NCBI GenBank assembly: GCA_947450165.1
Contig: CANFUJ010000008.1
Coordinates: 1-39,478 of the forward strand
Direction: 5' to 3'
Length of the DNA stretch: 39,478 bases
DNA from: Chitinophagaceae bacterium
GTDB lineage: Bacteria > Bacteroidota > Bacteroidia > Chitinophagales > Chitinophagaceae
The notes beneath the pieces are model-generated. The model had not been told where the DNA came from. It made no database searches and saw only the letters and a program-made list of their open reading frames with translations. This document shows positions 19,694-29,603 of the stretch, in pieces (the first letter of the stretch is position 1; each line of letters begins with the position of its first letter). The position numbers and the translations under genes were made by a program.

Positions 19694-19804
19694 CATAATT
19701 GTTTAACAATCAACACGAACTTTAATAAAAAGCTATAATAAAAATTCAATTTTGAATTTTCAACCCTTATTTTTGCACCACCATTTATCTTACAAATTTC
19801 ACTT

Positions 19805-20476
19805 ATGACTTGGAAACATTTTTTTACTTCTTCAATTGGTAAAAAGTACGTGATGGCTTTTACCGGTCTTTTTTTAATTTTATTCTTAATCGTTCATGCT
19901 AGCATAAATGCTTGTATTTTTCTGAATGACGGCGGACAAACATTCAATGAAATGGCGCATTTTATGAGCCACAACTGGATTATGCGTTTTCTTGAGATAG
20001 GTTTATTTGCAGGATTAATCACACACATCATTCAAGGATTGATGTTGTGGAACCAAAATAAAAATGCACGTCCTGTTCAATATGCATACAGTCAACCCAA
20101 TAAAAATAGCAAATGGTACAGCCGCTCAATGGCATTATTGGGAACTTTGCTTTTGTTATTTTTAATCATGCACTTATCTCATTTTTATGTAGGTACTAAA
20201 GTAGCATTGTATGCAAAAGGAGATGCGCCTCATAATTTATTTGAAGAAATGAAAGAAGTGTTTAGTATTAACTGGATAGTAGCATTGTATGTTGCCGGTG
20301 TTATAGCTTTGTTCTGGCATTTGTATCATGGTTTTCAAAGTGCATTCCAATCTTTAGGAATAAATCATAAAAAATATACTCCAATGTTAAAAACCATCGG
20401 ATTAGGTTATGCAATCATCATTTGTTTGCTTTTTGCATTAATGCCAATTTCTATGTTTTTGGGTTGTATAAAATAA
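19805..20476 (+). CDS. sdhC: Succinate dehydrogenase cytochrome b subunit (b558-type)
   Basis: ORF 223 aa, five hydrophobic segments with conserved His; SSIGKKYVMAFTGLFLILFLIVH start; directly upstream of sdhA. Confidence 0.93.
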   Translation: MTWKHFFTSSIGKKYVMAFTGLFLILFLIVHASINACIFLNDGGQTFNEMAHFMSHNWIMRFLEIGLFAGLITHIIQGLMLWNQNKNARPVQYAYSQPNKNSKWYSRSMALLGTLLLLFLIMHLSHFYVGTKVALYAKGDAPHNLFEEMKEVFSINWIVALYVAGVIALFWHLYHGFQSAFQSLGINHKKYTPMLKTIGLGYAIIICLLFALMPISMFLGCIK

Positions 20477-20507
20477 TATTAGCTTTTAAATTTTTAATTC
20501 TACGAAT

Positions 20508-22484
20508 ATGGCTTTAGATGCAAAGATTCCACACGGAGAAATGGATAAAAAGTGGACAGATTACAAAGGACATGTAAAGCTGGTAAATCCAGCCAATAAA
20601 AGAAAATTAGAAGTAATTGTTGTGGGTACAGGTTTGGCTGGTGCTTCAGCTGCTGCTTCCCTTGGTGAATTAGGCTATAAAGTAAAAGCTTTTTGTTTTC
20701 AAGATAGTCCTCGTCGTGCACACAGTATCGCTGCTCAAGGCGGTATTAATGCAGCTAAGAATTATCAAAACGATGGAGATTCAGTTTTCCGTCTTTTTTA
20801 TGATACTGTAAAAGGTGGTGACTACCGTGCAAGAGAAGCCAATGTGCATCGCTTGGCAGAAGTAAGCACTGCTATTATCGACCAATGTGTGGCTCAAGGG
20901 GTTCCTTTTGCCCGTGAATATGGCGGATTGTTGAGTAACCGTTCATTTGGTGGAACCCAGGTTCAACGTACGTTTTATGCTGCAGGTCAAACAGGTCAGC
21001 AATTGTTGTTGGGTGCATATAGTGCGTTAGAAAGACAAGTAGCTTTAGGTAACGTGAAAATGTACACGAGACATGAAATGCTTGATGTAGTTAAAATAGA
21101 TGATAAAGCAAGAGGAATTATCGCAAGAGATTTAGTGAGCGGAGAATTGGAAAGTCATTTCGGACATGCGGTATTGTTATGTTCTGGTGGATATGGTAAC
21201 GTGTTTTATTTAAGTACAAATGCAATGGGAAGCAATGTTACCGCTGCATGGAAAGCCCATAAAAAAGGTGCATTTTTTGGAAATCCTTGCTTTACACAAA
21301 TTCATCCTACATGCATTCCCGTTAGTGGCGACCATCAAAGTAAATTAACCTTGATGAGTGAAAGTTTAAGAAATGATGGAAGAATCTGGGTGCCTTTGAA
21401 AAAAGGTGATAACAGAAATCCAAAAGATATTCCAGAAAATGAAAGAGATTATTATTTAGAAAGAAGATATCCAGCATTCGGAAACCTTGTACCACGTGAC
21501 GTTGCGTCAAGAGCTGCAAAAGAAAGATGTGATGAAGGTTATGGTGTAGGAACTACAAAAATGGCCGTTTATTTAGATTATAAAGATGCCATCATTCGTT
21601 ATGGTAAAATAGAAGCAGGAAAAGCAGGTAACGACAACATTAGCCACGAAGAAATTGTTGCATTAGGTAAGAAGGTTGTAGAAGAAAAATATGGCAACTT
21701 ATTTGAGATGTACGAAAAAATTACCGGTGAAAATCCATACGAAACTCCAATGCGTATATATCCTGCGGTGCATTACACCATGGGTGGATTATGGGTAGAT
21801 TATGAATTACAAACTACAGTAAAAGGTTTGTACGCGTTAGGCGAAGCAAACTTTAGTGATCATGGTGCGAATCGTTTGGGTGCTTCTGCATTAATGCAAG
21901 GATTAGCAGATGGGTACTTTGTTATCCCTTATACTTTAGGTAATTATTTGGCTGATGAAATTCACACCACATCTATATCAACCGATCATCCTGCATTTGC
22001 AGAAACCAAACAAGCTGTTACCGATCGTTTGAATACATTAATGAATATCAAAGGAACGCAAACGGTAGAAAGTTTCCACAAAAGATTGGGTAAAATCATT
22101 TGGGATAAATGTGGCATGGCGCGTAATGAACAAGGATTGAAACAAGCCATTGAAGAAGTTCGCGCATTGAAAAAAGAATTTTGGAGCGATGTGAGAATTC
22201 CTGGCGAAGTGAATGCTTTTAATTTGGAATTAGATAAAGCAGGTAGGGTAGCGGATTTGATAGAATTGGGAGAATTGATGTGCTTAGATGCTTTAAATAG
22301 AAATGAAAGTTGTGGCGGTCACTTTAGAGAAGAAAGCCAAACTGAAGATGGCGAAGCAAAAAGAGACGATGAAAACTATGCATACGTAGCTGCTTGGGAA
22401 AATAAAGGAGAAAGCAGCTGGGAATTGCATAAAGAAGCATTGAATTTTGAAATTGTAAAACCAACACAAAGAAGTTATAAATAA
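20508..22484 (+). CDS. sdhA: Succinate dehydrogenase/fumarate reductase flavoprotein subunit
   Basis: ORF 658 aa; [68 protein letters not shown]. Confidence 0.97.
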   Translation: MALDAKIPHGEMDKKWTDYKGHVKLVNPANKRKLEVIVVGTGLAGASAAASLGELGYKVKAFCFQDSPRRAHSIAAQGGINAAKNYQNDGDSVFRLFYDTVKGGDYRAREANVHRLAEVSTAIIDQCVAQGVPFAREYGGLLSNRSFGGTQVQRTFYAAGQTGQQLLLGAYSALERQVALGNVKMYTRHEMLDVVKIDDKARGIIARDLVSGELESHFGHAVLLCSGGYGNVFYLSTNAMGSNVTAAWKAHKKGAFFGNPCFTQIHPTCIPVSGDHQSKLTLMSESLRNDGRIWVPLKKGDNRNPKDIPENERDYYLERRYPAFGNLVPRDVASRAAKERCDEGYGVGTTKMAVYLDYKDAIIRYGKIEAGKAGNDNISHEEIVALGKKVVEEKYGNLFEMYEKITGENPYETPMRIYPAVHYTMGGLWVDYELQTTVKGLYALGEANFSDHGANRLGASALMQGLADGYFVIPYTLGNYLADEIHTTSISTDHPAFAETKQAVTDRLNTLMNIKGTQTVESFHKRLGKIIWDKCGMARNEQGLKQAIEEVRALKKEFWSDVRIPGEVNAFNLELDKAGRVADLIELGELMCLDALNRNESCGGHFREESQTEDGEAKRDDENYAYVAAWENKGESSWELHKEALNFEIVKPTQRSYK

Positions 22485-22542
22485 TCATTGATAAACGATT
22501 GGTTGTTGTTATATAAAATAGACAATCATTAAAATATAACGT

Positions 22543-23310
22543 ATGGAACATTATCACATGAATCTTACCTTAAAGGTTTGGCGTCAAAAAAACAGTAAGG
22601 AACAAGGTAAATTAGAAACATATCAAGTAAAAGACATTTCTTCCGAAATGAGCTTTTTGGAAATGTTTGATGTATTGAACGAACAACTTATTGTAGAAGG
22701 AAAAGAGCCAATTGCATTTGATCATGATTGCCGTGAAGGAATTTGCGGAATGTGTAGCATGTACATCAATGGACAAGCGCACGGTCCTTGGCAACAAAAT
22801 ACTACTTGTCAATTGCACATGCGTGCGTTTAAAGATGGCGATACCATTACGGTAGAACCTTGGCGCAGTAAAGCTTTCCCCGTTTTGAAAGATTTAGTAG
22901 TAAATCGTTCAGCTTTTGATAGAATTATTCAAGCAGGTGGATATATAAGTGTAAACACAGGTAATGCTGTTGATGCAAATGCGATTCCAATTGATAAAAA
23001 AGATGCGGATGATGCTTTTATGGCAGCAGCTTGCATCGGTTGCGGTGCATGCGTTGCAACATGTAAAAATGGTAGTGCGATGTTGTTTGTAGGTGCAAAA
23101 GTTTCTCAGTTGGCATTATTGCCACAGGGCGGTCCAGAAAGAGAATCAAGGGTTTTAAATATGGTTGCTCAAATGGATAAAGAAGGTTTTGGAAATTGTA
23201 CCAACACCTACGCATGTGAGGCTGAATGTCCAAAAGGGATTTCAGTTTCTAACATTGCACGCTTAAATAGTGAATACTTAAAAGCTGGATTAACAACAGA
23301 AACAAAATAA
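22543..23310 (+). CDS. sdhB: Succinate dehydrogenase iron-sulfur subunit
   Basis: ORF 255 aa; [57 protein letters not shown]. Start may be the internal Met at 22558. Confidence 0.97.
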   Translation: MEHYHMNLTLKVWRQKNSKEQGKLETYQVKDISSEMSFLEMFDVLNEQLIVEGKEPIAFDHDCREGICGMCSMYINGQAHGPWQQNTTCQLHMRAFKDGDTITVEPWRSKAFPVLKDLVVNRSAFDRIIQAGGYISVNTGNAVDANAIPIDKKDADDAFMAAACIGCGACVATCKNGSAMLFVGAKVSQLALLPQGGPERESRVLNMVAQMDKEGFGNCTNTYACEAECPKGISVSNIARLNSEYLKAGLTTETK

Positions 23311-23327
23311 TTTTTTATTAATTGACA

Positions 23328-23361
23328 AAAAAGCCATTTCATTTTTGAGATGGCTTTTTTT
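23328..23361 (+). terminator. Rho-independent terminator after sdhB
   Basis: AAAAAAGCCATTTC...GAGATGGCTTTTTTT stem with one G-T wobble, then T run. Confidence 0.8.
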
Positions 23362-23407
23362 ATGGTTGAATTTTTCAATACCAATTGAAAAATGTAGTGA
23401 TTAGTCA

Positions 23408-23630
23408 TTTTTTAAAATACGCAAACCGTTGAAACGGTTATTTTGAATAATTTGTTTTCATAGCCCACGGTTTAAACCGTGGGTTATTGTAATGTTTGTC
23501 TCGTAATGGTTTCAACCATTTGTTGATGTTTCCCAGTTTTTTTATTTTTTTAAAATACGCAAACCGAAGAAACGGTTGGGTGTAATAATTTGTTTTCATA
23601 GCCCACGGTTTAAACCGTGGGTTAGTATAA
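23408..23630. repeat. REP/BIME-like array: two ~80-bp units offset by 138 bp plus an intervening smaller palindrome
   Basis: 41-bp identical block aataatttgttttcatagcccacggtttaaaccgtgggtta at 23446-23486 and 23584-23624, each with the perfect 20-bp palindrome CCCACGGTTTAAACCGTGGG. Also AACCGTTgaAACGGTT (23424-23439), a degenerate copy at 23562-23577, and AATGGTTtcAACCATT (23505-23520). Confidence 0.9.
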
Positions 23631-23765
23631 GTATTGGTGTAAAATTTAGCTAAAATTTGAGATGGCTTTTTTATTAGATAAACCTTTTTATTTTGAAAAT
23701 TCAGGGTTGAATTAAATGATTGTTTTCTTTGAGTTATTGTTTACAACTTTTCCTTATTTTTGATT

Positions 23766-24338
23766 ATGGCAATATTAAAATTTAGGGTTTATTGGGAAGA
23801 AGATGAAGTTGTTTACAGAGACATTGTAATCAAACATCAACAATCATTTTACGATTTGCATTTGGCTATTTTAAAGGCCTATGAATTTGATCAAAAACAT
23901 GCCGCTACTTTTTACAAGAGCAATGATTTATGGCAATACGGAAAAGAAATTACATTAGAAAAATACGATAAAGCATACAAGGTTGAACCAATTTTGATGC
24001 AAGAGGTATTAATTGGTAGTCAAATTGCAGATCCCAATCAAAAATTTATTTACGAATATGATTTTGTGAAAAGTTGGAAGTTTATGCTTGAGTTGATTAA
24101 CGTAGATAAAGAAGAAAGCAATAAAATTGAATATCCAGCTTGTATTCGCATAGAAGGAATTGGTCCATCACAATACGGTACCAAAGGCATTATAGATTCA
24201 AGATTAGCAGAAATGGAAGAGAAATATGACCTTCAGCCTGATGCGTTAAGTGATGGATTTATGAACGAAGGTGATGATGATGGAGGCTCAGATAACGACG
24301 ATGTGGTTGTAGATGATTCGGAAGAAAACGCTTTTTAA
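23766..24338 (+). CDS. Plasmid pRiA4b ORF-3-like family protein
   Basis: MAILKFRVYWEEDEVVYRDIVIKHQQSFYDLHLAILKAYEFDQKHAATFY; the ORF track start at 23760 is a TTG, and ATG is at 23766. Acidic C-terminal tail. Confidence 0.8.
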   Translation: MAILKFRVYWEEDEVVYRDIVIKHQQSFYDLHLAILKAYEFDQKHAATFYKSNDLWQYGKEITLEKYDKAYKVEPILMQEVLIGSQIADPNQKFIYEYDFVKSWKFMLELINVDKEESNKIEYPACIRIEGIGPSQYGTKGIIDSRLAEMEEKYDLQPDALSDGFMNEGDDDGGSDNDDVVVDDSEENAF

Positions 24339-24363
24339 ATTAGCATTATCAAGTTTAATATTA

Positions 24364-24390
24364 AAAACCTCAACAAAAAGTTGAGGTTTT
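24364..24390. terminator. Bidirectional terminator between convergent genes
   Basis: AAAACCTCAAC-aaaaa-GTTGAGGTTTT perfect 11-bp stem between the 24338 (+) stop and the 24396 (-) stop. Confidence 0.88.
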
Positions 24391-24395
24391 CTTTT

Positions 24396-24947
24396 TTAAA
24401 ATTTCTCGTAATTGAATGACTGGCCACCAACAGAAATTTCATACATCAAGCCGCCTTTGGGCTGTGTAAAAATTAGAATTCCATTTGAATAATTAATATT
24501 TGCAGCAGCGCCTAATACAACCAAGACAGCTGAAACTTGTGCCGATAACTGTAGTTTATTTTCTTTGAAATCATCTATATTGGATTTGTTTTCAAAAAAT
24601 ATCACTTCCCTATAACCTTGAGCTCCAGCTTGAAAGCCAACACTTACTTGAGATAAATGTGCCCTTCCTATAGGGGTGTTATTGATATAAACAATGCCGT
24701 TTCCAAATGCACCACCAATACCTAAACCAGCTTTGCCAACATTTGGAAAAATTACATAGCCGTAAGCATTGTCAAACCATTTTTTTATTGATGGATCTGT
24801 TTTTATAAATTCATTTTTTGCTTTTTTTGAATCCTTTAATATACGCCTGTCTGTTCTTGTAGTTTGCCCAGATGTAATTGAAGTCATTAAAATGGCTAAA
24901 ATTAAAAAGATTGATTGTTTGTTGATTGTAAAATATTTTTTCATCAT
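24396..24947 (-). CDS. SYLF/YSC84-domain lipid-binding-like secreted protein
   Basis: ORF 183 aa with signal peptide; YGYVIFPNVGKAGLGIGGAFGNGIVYINNTPIGRAHLSQVSVGFQAGAQGYREVIFFEN. Confidence 0.85.
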   Translation of the reverse strand: MMKKYFTINKQSIFLILAILMTSITSGQTTRTDRRILKDSKKAKNEFIKTDPSIKKWFDNAYGYVIFPNVGKAGLGIGGAFGNGIVYINNTPIGRAHLSQVSVGFQAGAQGYREVIFFENKSNIDDFKENKLQLSAQVSAVLVVLGAAANINYSNGILIFTQPKGGLMYEISVGGQSFNYEKF

Positions 24948-24988
24948 GATGTTGTTTAATTTAAAATGATTGATTTAAAATTTTCTAT

Positions 24989-25144
24989 TTAATTTTTTGC
25001 AGACCCTTTTATTATTCTAAAAAGAACTGATATAACAGCCAATACAAGCAAGATGTGAATTAGCCCGCCAAGATGGTAGCCTAAAAATCCTATTGCCCAA
25101 ATGATAACTAAAATCACCGCAATGGTATAAATTAAATTCCCCAT
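24989..25144 (-). CDS. Small lmo0937-family-like membrane protein (51 aa; not in ORF track)
   Basis: Manual translation: MGNLIYTIAVILVIIWAIGFLGYHLGGLIHILLVLAVISVLFRIIKGSAKN*; two TM segments around a YHLGG turn. Confidence 0.85.
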   Translation of the reverse strand: MGNLIYTIAVILVIIWAIGFLGYHLGGLIHILLVLAVISVLFRIIKGSAKN

Positions 25145-25539
25145 GGTTAAGTTTTTAATTGTTATTTAATGCAATGAAAATAATGAGATCTGGGATGATT
25201 AATAATGATTAACAATGGAGATGTTTATGATTTGGCGTGTGTAGATTTTATTTAAACTTGCAATGGTTTATCCTGTTTGATTTAAAAGAAAAATAGAAAA
25301 AGAAATAATGTTACAACCTAAGAAATTCTAATAAAATAATTTGCTTTATTTACTTATATACCTAGCTTTATAAATTAACCAGAAACTATATTCTGTTATT
25401 CATTTTTTTATAAGAATTTTTGAAAAATAATATGTAATCAAATGAAAGCATTTGTTGAATTTGTGGGCAGACTAAATGCAGAATAAATTTGAATATTATG
25501 TTCAAATGAAAAAGGAAGTTTAATTTTAAAATAAAATTT

Positions 25540-25995
25540 ATGAGCCAAAATAAAATCATTCCCAGTCTTTGGTTTAACACTGAATTTGGCAATATCTCAA
25601 AAGTATTAGATTATTATAATCAGATTTTCGAAAATGATTTTGAATCAGGACAAATTATGCCTTTAGGACAAACACCTAGTGGCAATACTGAAATGTGTCA
25701 AGTGAAAATTTTTGGACAAACCTATTCTTTAATGAGTACTGAAAAAACACATCATCTTTTTAATGATGCATTGGCATTTACCATTAATTGTGATGACCAA
25801 CGTGAAATTGACAAATATTGGAACTATTTTATAAAAGAAGGAAAAGAGGTTCAATGTGGCTGGTGCATTGATAAGTTTGGATTACGTTGGCAAGTGATAC
25901 CTAAAAATATGGGTGAATTAATGAGTAAGCCAAAAGCATGGGAAGTAATGATGAAACAGAAGAAGATTGTAATTGAAGAATATCAAGTAAACTAA
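25540..25995 (+). CDS. VOC superfamily protein (PhnB-like)
   Basis: ORF 151 aa; IIPSLWFNTEFGNISKVLDYYNQIF, EMCQVKIFGQTYSLMSTE, GWCIDKFGLRWQVIPKNMGELM. Confidence 0.88.
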   Translation: MSQNKIIPSLWFNTEFGNISKVLDYYNQIFENDFESGQIMPLGQTPSGNTEMCQVKIFGQTYSLMSTEKTHHLFNDALAFTINCDDQREIDKYWNYFIKEGKEVQCGWCIDKFGLRWQVIPKNMGELMSKPKAWEVMMKQKKIVIEEYQVN

Positions 25996-26054
25996 AAAAG
26001 AAACAAAAATTTTTGATTAATCTAATCACAGAAACTCGGGTTAAATAAAAATAC

Positions 26055-26354
26055 ATGCAAAAAAATAGCGCTCAGCATATTTTAAATTCATCTTCTAATT
26101 TGTTGGGATTTTGTCTTGTCGTGCTTACTTCATTAAAAATAACCAAGTTTAACGAACATACTTTAATAGACGAATTTACAGGATTAGCCTGCTTTGTTTT
26201 GGTACTGAGTAGTATCTTATCTTTTTTATCCATTCGAACAAGTGTTGAATTGTCTAAAAATCGTTATGAAAAATTAGCAGAGTATATATTTATGGCAGCA
26301 TTGATTGTGGTTTTTATAATTACATTCTTAATTGCATTTACGGTCATGTTTTAA
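26055..26354 (+). CDS. Small hypothetical membrane protein
   Basis: ORF 99 aa with ~3 hydrophobic segments (LLGFCLVVLTSLKI, LACFVLVLSSILSFLSI, YIFMAALIVVFIITFLIAFTVMF). Confidence 0.65.
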   Translation: MQKNSAQHILNSSSNLLGFCLVVLTSLKITKFNEHTLIDEFTGLACFVLVLSSILSFLSIRTSVELSKNRYEKLAEYIFMAALIVVFIITFLIAFTVMF

Positions 26355-26402
26355 GCTTTATTCATCATAAAAGCAAAGCCTTACTTCCCGAAAAATATTT
26401 AA

Positions 26403-27296
26403 ATGATTAGTAGAGGTCAATTTATAAAGAAAATCATTAAACCCATATTTATTATGAGTGGAATTAATACTTTAAGTGCATTTAAAAAATATACGGATAG
26501 TTTGCCTTTGCTCAACAACTTAATGCCTGTCTTATTTGTAGGCCACGGCTCTCCGATGAATGGAATTGAGGATAATGAATTTAGTAACAAATGGTCTGAA
26601 TTAGCGCAAGAAATTCCAAAGCCAAAAGCCGTGTTGGTTGTTTCGGCACATTGGTTTACCAAAGGCACAAGTATTACGGCAATGGATTTTCCAAAAACCA
26701 TCCATGATTTTGGCGGTTTTCCTGAGGCATTATTTCAAGTACAATATCCAGCTCCTGGCCATTCTATATTGGCCAATGAAATGGCATCTATGATTCATTC
26801 AACTTCTGTTGCACTTGATCATGAATGGGGTTTGGATCATGGTACATGGACGGTTGTCAGACACATGTATCCCAAAGCAGATATACCTATTTTGCAATTA
26901 AGTATTGATTATACCAAAGGACCTGAATTTCATTATGCATTAGCCAAAGAATTATACCATTTACGTTCCAAAGGGATATTGATTATTGGTAGCGGAAACA
27001 TGGTACATAACTTAGGCATGATTGATTGGACGAAATTAAATGGGTCGCCTTACGGATACGACTGGGCGTTGAAAATGAATCAAACATTTAAAGAATTAAT
27101 TTTAAATAAAGATCATCAACCCTTAATACATTATCATCAATTGGGAAAAGAAGCCACATTAGCGATTCCAACACCAGAGCATTATTTGCCTTTACTTTAT
27201 ACCTTGGGTTTACAAGATAAAAATGATCCAATTATGTTTTTCAATGACAAACATATTGGAGGTTCACTAACCATGACTTCTGTAAAAATTGGATAA
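26403..27296 (+). CDS. 4,5-DOPA dioxygenase extradiol-like protein (YgiD/LigB superfamily)
   Basis: ORF 297 aa; MPVLFVGHGSPMNGIEDNEFSNKWSELA, VLVVSAHWFTKGTSIT, LDHGTWTVVRHMYP, IIGSGNMVHNLG. Confidence 0.93.
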   Translation: MISRGQFIKKIIKPIFIMSGINTLSAFKKYTDSLPLLNNLMPVLFVGHGSPMNGIEDNEFSNKWSELAQEIPKPKAVLVVSAHWFTKGTSITAMDFPKTIHDFGGFPEALFQVQYPAPGHSILANEMASMIHSTSVALDHEWGLDHGTWTVVRHMYPKADIPILQLSIDYTKGPEFHYALAKELYHLRSKGILIIGSGNMVHNLGMIDWTKLNGSPYGYDWALKMNQTFKELILNKDHQPLIHYHQLGKEATLAIPTPEHYLPLLYTLGLQDKNDPIMFFNDKHIGGSLTMTSVKIG

Positions 27297-27649
27297 GCAA
27301 AGTTTGAGATTTGTTTCAAAAAGACAGATTTTAAAACATGTTTGTACGTTTTTTCAGAGATATTTATTTGAATTTTTTAATATAAAAAGTTGCCGAATTT
27401 TCATTTTTTTTTGGGGTTAAGCTTTATGAAATTCAATATCAAATTTTTATTCTTTTTTTTTAATAGCTTCATGTCCTTTTTTAAATTAAAATCTGGATTT
27501 CGATTTTTTAATTAACATTTCTTTTTTAGCATATTTAACACCGCATTTTCATTTTTTTGAAATAGACATTTTAGTTTTATTGAAAGAGGAATCTAATACT
27601 TCTTTTTTGATTCTGTTGACATTTATTCATTCATTTAAATTTATTTTTT

Positions 27650-28327
27650 ATGAAAAACTACATTTCCATTCTTTTTATCTCCTCACTTTTTATCTGTAAT
27701 GATTCTTTCTCTTTATCAAACATGAGTAAAAATAATATCAGGCTAGACAAAATAATTAAAGATGATTCTTTAATAAATCCACTTGCAAAATTTTCAGTTA
27801 AATGGAATGATAAGAAATTCAAATCATGTAGAACCGTGGATGGGATAAATTACTTAAATGAAGAAGAAAAAAAAGTCATTTGGGTTTTAAATATGATCAG
27901 GTTAGATCCACAATTGTTTCTTAAAACCATTTTACTTAAGCCTGATATAGCGAACGTTTGGAAATGTCCTAATTATTATACCCTGATTTCTGACGTAAAA
28001 AAATTAACGCCCAATAACACTCCATTATTACCCGATTCTTTAGCTTTTGTGAGTGCAAGGTGTCATGCGATTCAATCTGGGATTAAAGGTTATTTAGGAC
28101 ACGATAGGAAGATAACGGATTGTAAGGATGATTTTTTTGCGGAGTGTTGTGAATATGGCAGTTTTGATGCATTTACAATACTAATGGACTTACTAGTTGA
28201 TAAAGGAGTTAACCCACCTGGGCATAGGGAAGCATGTTTTTCACCTAATTATTTAAAATTGGGTGTTTCAATCCAACCACACAAATCAATTTATCGAGTG
28301 AATACGGTGATGGATTTTAAAAGATAA
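27650..28327 (+). CDS. Secreted CAP/SCP-domain-like protein
   Basis: ORF 225 aa with signal peptide; EEKKVIWVLNMIRLDPQLF, RCHAIQSGIKGYLGHD, NPPGHREACFSPNYLKLGVSIQP. Confidence 0.65.
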   Translation: MKNYISILFISSLFICNDSFSLSNMSKNNIRLDKIIKDDSLINPLAKFSVKWNDKKFKSCRTVDGINYLNEEEKKVIWVLNMIRLDPQLFLKTILLKPDIANVWKCPNYYTLISDVKKLTPNNTPLLPDSLAFVSARCHAIQSGIKGYLGHDRKITDCKDDFFAECCEYGSFDAFTILMDLLVDKGVNPPGHREACFSPNYLKLGVSIQPHKSIYRVNTVMDFKR

Positions 28328-28405
28328 TATATTATTTGAAATAAGGTCTTAACTACTTGGAATAGATTTTTTATAATGATTCACTAACAATTAAAACTAA
28401 AAACT

Positions 28406-28846
28406 ATGACAAAGATCCTGCTCACACTAATTTTATTATCGGCTATTGAAGTAAAATCACAACCTTTTCAACACGAAGATCGTGCACTCAAACTTTTTAA
28501 AAATCAACTTCAAAAGTCTGATTTTAAAACAGGTAAAGTTTTTATTACGCTTGATACAATAGATATGTCGGATATATTTCAACCTTCTACATATGTTGAA
28601 ACTGAAGATCCTTCAAAAATCATTAAGATGTATAGTAAGTTCATGAAATCTATTGAGGTTGTAGGTTCATACTGGAATTATCATGAAACGGTTAATTCTC
28701 CATTCTTTGATAGCCCTTTGAATATTTCTTATATAATGGATACCAAATCCTCAACTTATTTAGTTAGTATTTGGACGGATAAAAATGATATCAATAAAAT
28801 TGAAGGCATAACTGTTGGTAAGTACTCAACTAAATTAGAGCATTAA
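28406..28846 (+). CDS. Hypothetical secreted protein
   Basis: ORF 146 aa; N-terminal signal peptide MTKILLTLILLSAIEVKSQ; no recognised domain. Confidence 0.6.
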   Translation: MTKILLTLILLSAIEVKSQPFQHEDRALKLFKNQLQKSDFKTGKVFITLDTIDMSDIFQPSTYVETEDPSKIIKMYSKFMKSIEVVGSYWNYHETVNSPFFDSPLNISYIMDTKSSTYLVSIWTDKNDINKIEGITVGKYSTKLEH

Positions 28847-29032
28847 CATCTGAAGTTATTTTTTTGAATGTAAAGATGGAAAATATTTTCCTTGAAATGA
28901 TGATATTTTAGGAAAGAGATTTTGCCATTTCTAACATCAATATCAAAAAAGTAAATAAAGAATTATTTATTTAAATCACATTAAGACTTTAATAAAAAAA
29001 ATAAATTCCAGTCATCTTAAATTCATACTATC

Positions 29033-29389
29033 ATGAAAAAAATAATGTTAATTACGGCACTACTAATGTTTAGAAATTTTGTTTTTTCGCAAAATTCAAA
29101 CATGATCAAAGAATTTTTAACTGAAAGAATCGATGAATTCAATAGAAATGTCAAAATGCAAGAAGTTAATAATTTAGATAGCGTAATCAAAACATGTCAA
29201 AAGAGAAAAATAAGCTATAGCTTAGATAATTATACAATAAATATAGATTCAAATAATTATTGGTCAATAAACTTTGCATATTCTCAAACTGTAATAAACA
29301 CAAAAAAAATACCATTTTTAATGTATAAATATTCAATGAATTTCAATACCATAAATATTGAGGTTGTAAGTGGATCTGATGCTTTGTAA
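29033..29389 (+). CDS. Hypothetical secreted protein
   Basis: ORF 118 aa; signal peptide MKKIMLITALLMFRNFVFSQ; no recognised domain. Confidence 0.55.
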   Translation: MKKIMLITALLMFRNFVFSQNSNMIKEFLTERIDEFNRNVKMQEVNNLDSVIKTCQKRKISYSLDNYTINIDSNNYWSINFAYSQTVINTKKIPFLMYKYSMNFNTINIEVVSGSDAL

Positions 29390-29603
29390 AAAATTGTAAA
29401 TGTTTTGTTTTATTTATAAAAACAATCCTGAAAAAATGATGTTTAAAAATCATCGGATATATTATCGACGAGATGGAAAAGAAGCAGAATATGATAAGAT
29501 ACTTTTGAAGCATTTTTCTAAAGACACCAAAAAGTAATTTTCACAAAACTTTAAAATAGCAAATCTTCATCGAGCCCCCAAAAATTATCTTTTTGGGACA
29601 TGA

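Noticed and set aside
23408-23630. Palindromic repeats considered as a CRISPR array
   Set aside because: Only two long units with non-uniform spacing, internal perfect palindromes, no regular spacers and no cas genes; fits REP-like elements better.
23755-23762. TATTTTTG (-7-like) just before the pRiA4b ORF-3-like gene
   Set aside because: Its end is only 3 nt from the ATG (23766), so the expected TSS would fall inside the coding sequence; probably fortuitous in AT-rich DNA.
24000-24338. pRiA4b ORF-3-like protein taken as evidence of an integrated plasmid
   Set aside because: This family is common on Bacteroidota chromosomes; no replication, mobilisation or integrase genes are nearby.
29400-29537. 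45-aa ORF as a confident gene
   Set aside because: Plausible reading frame but no recognised family or start context; could be a remnant. Mentioned only within the secreted-orphan finding.
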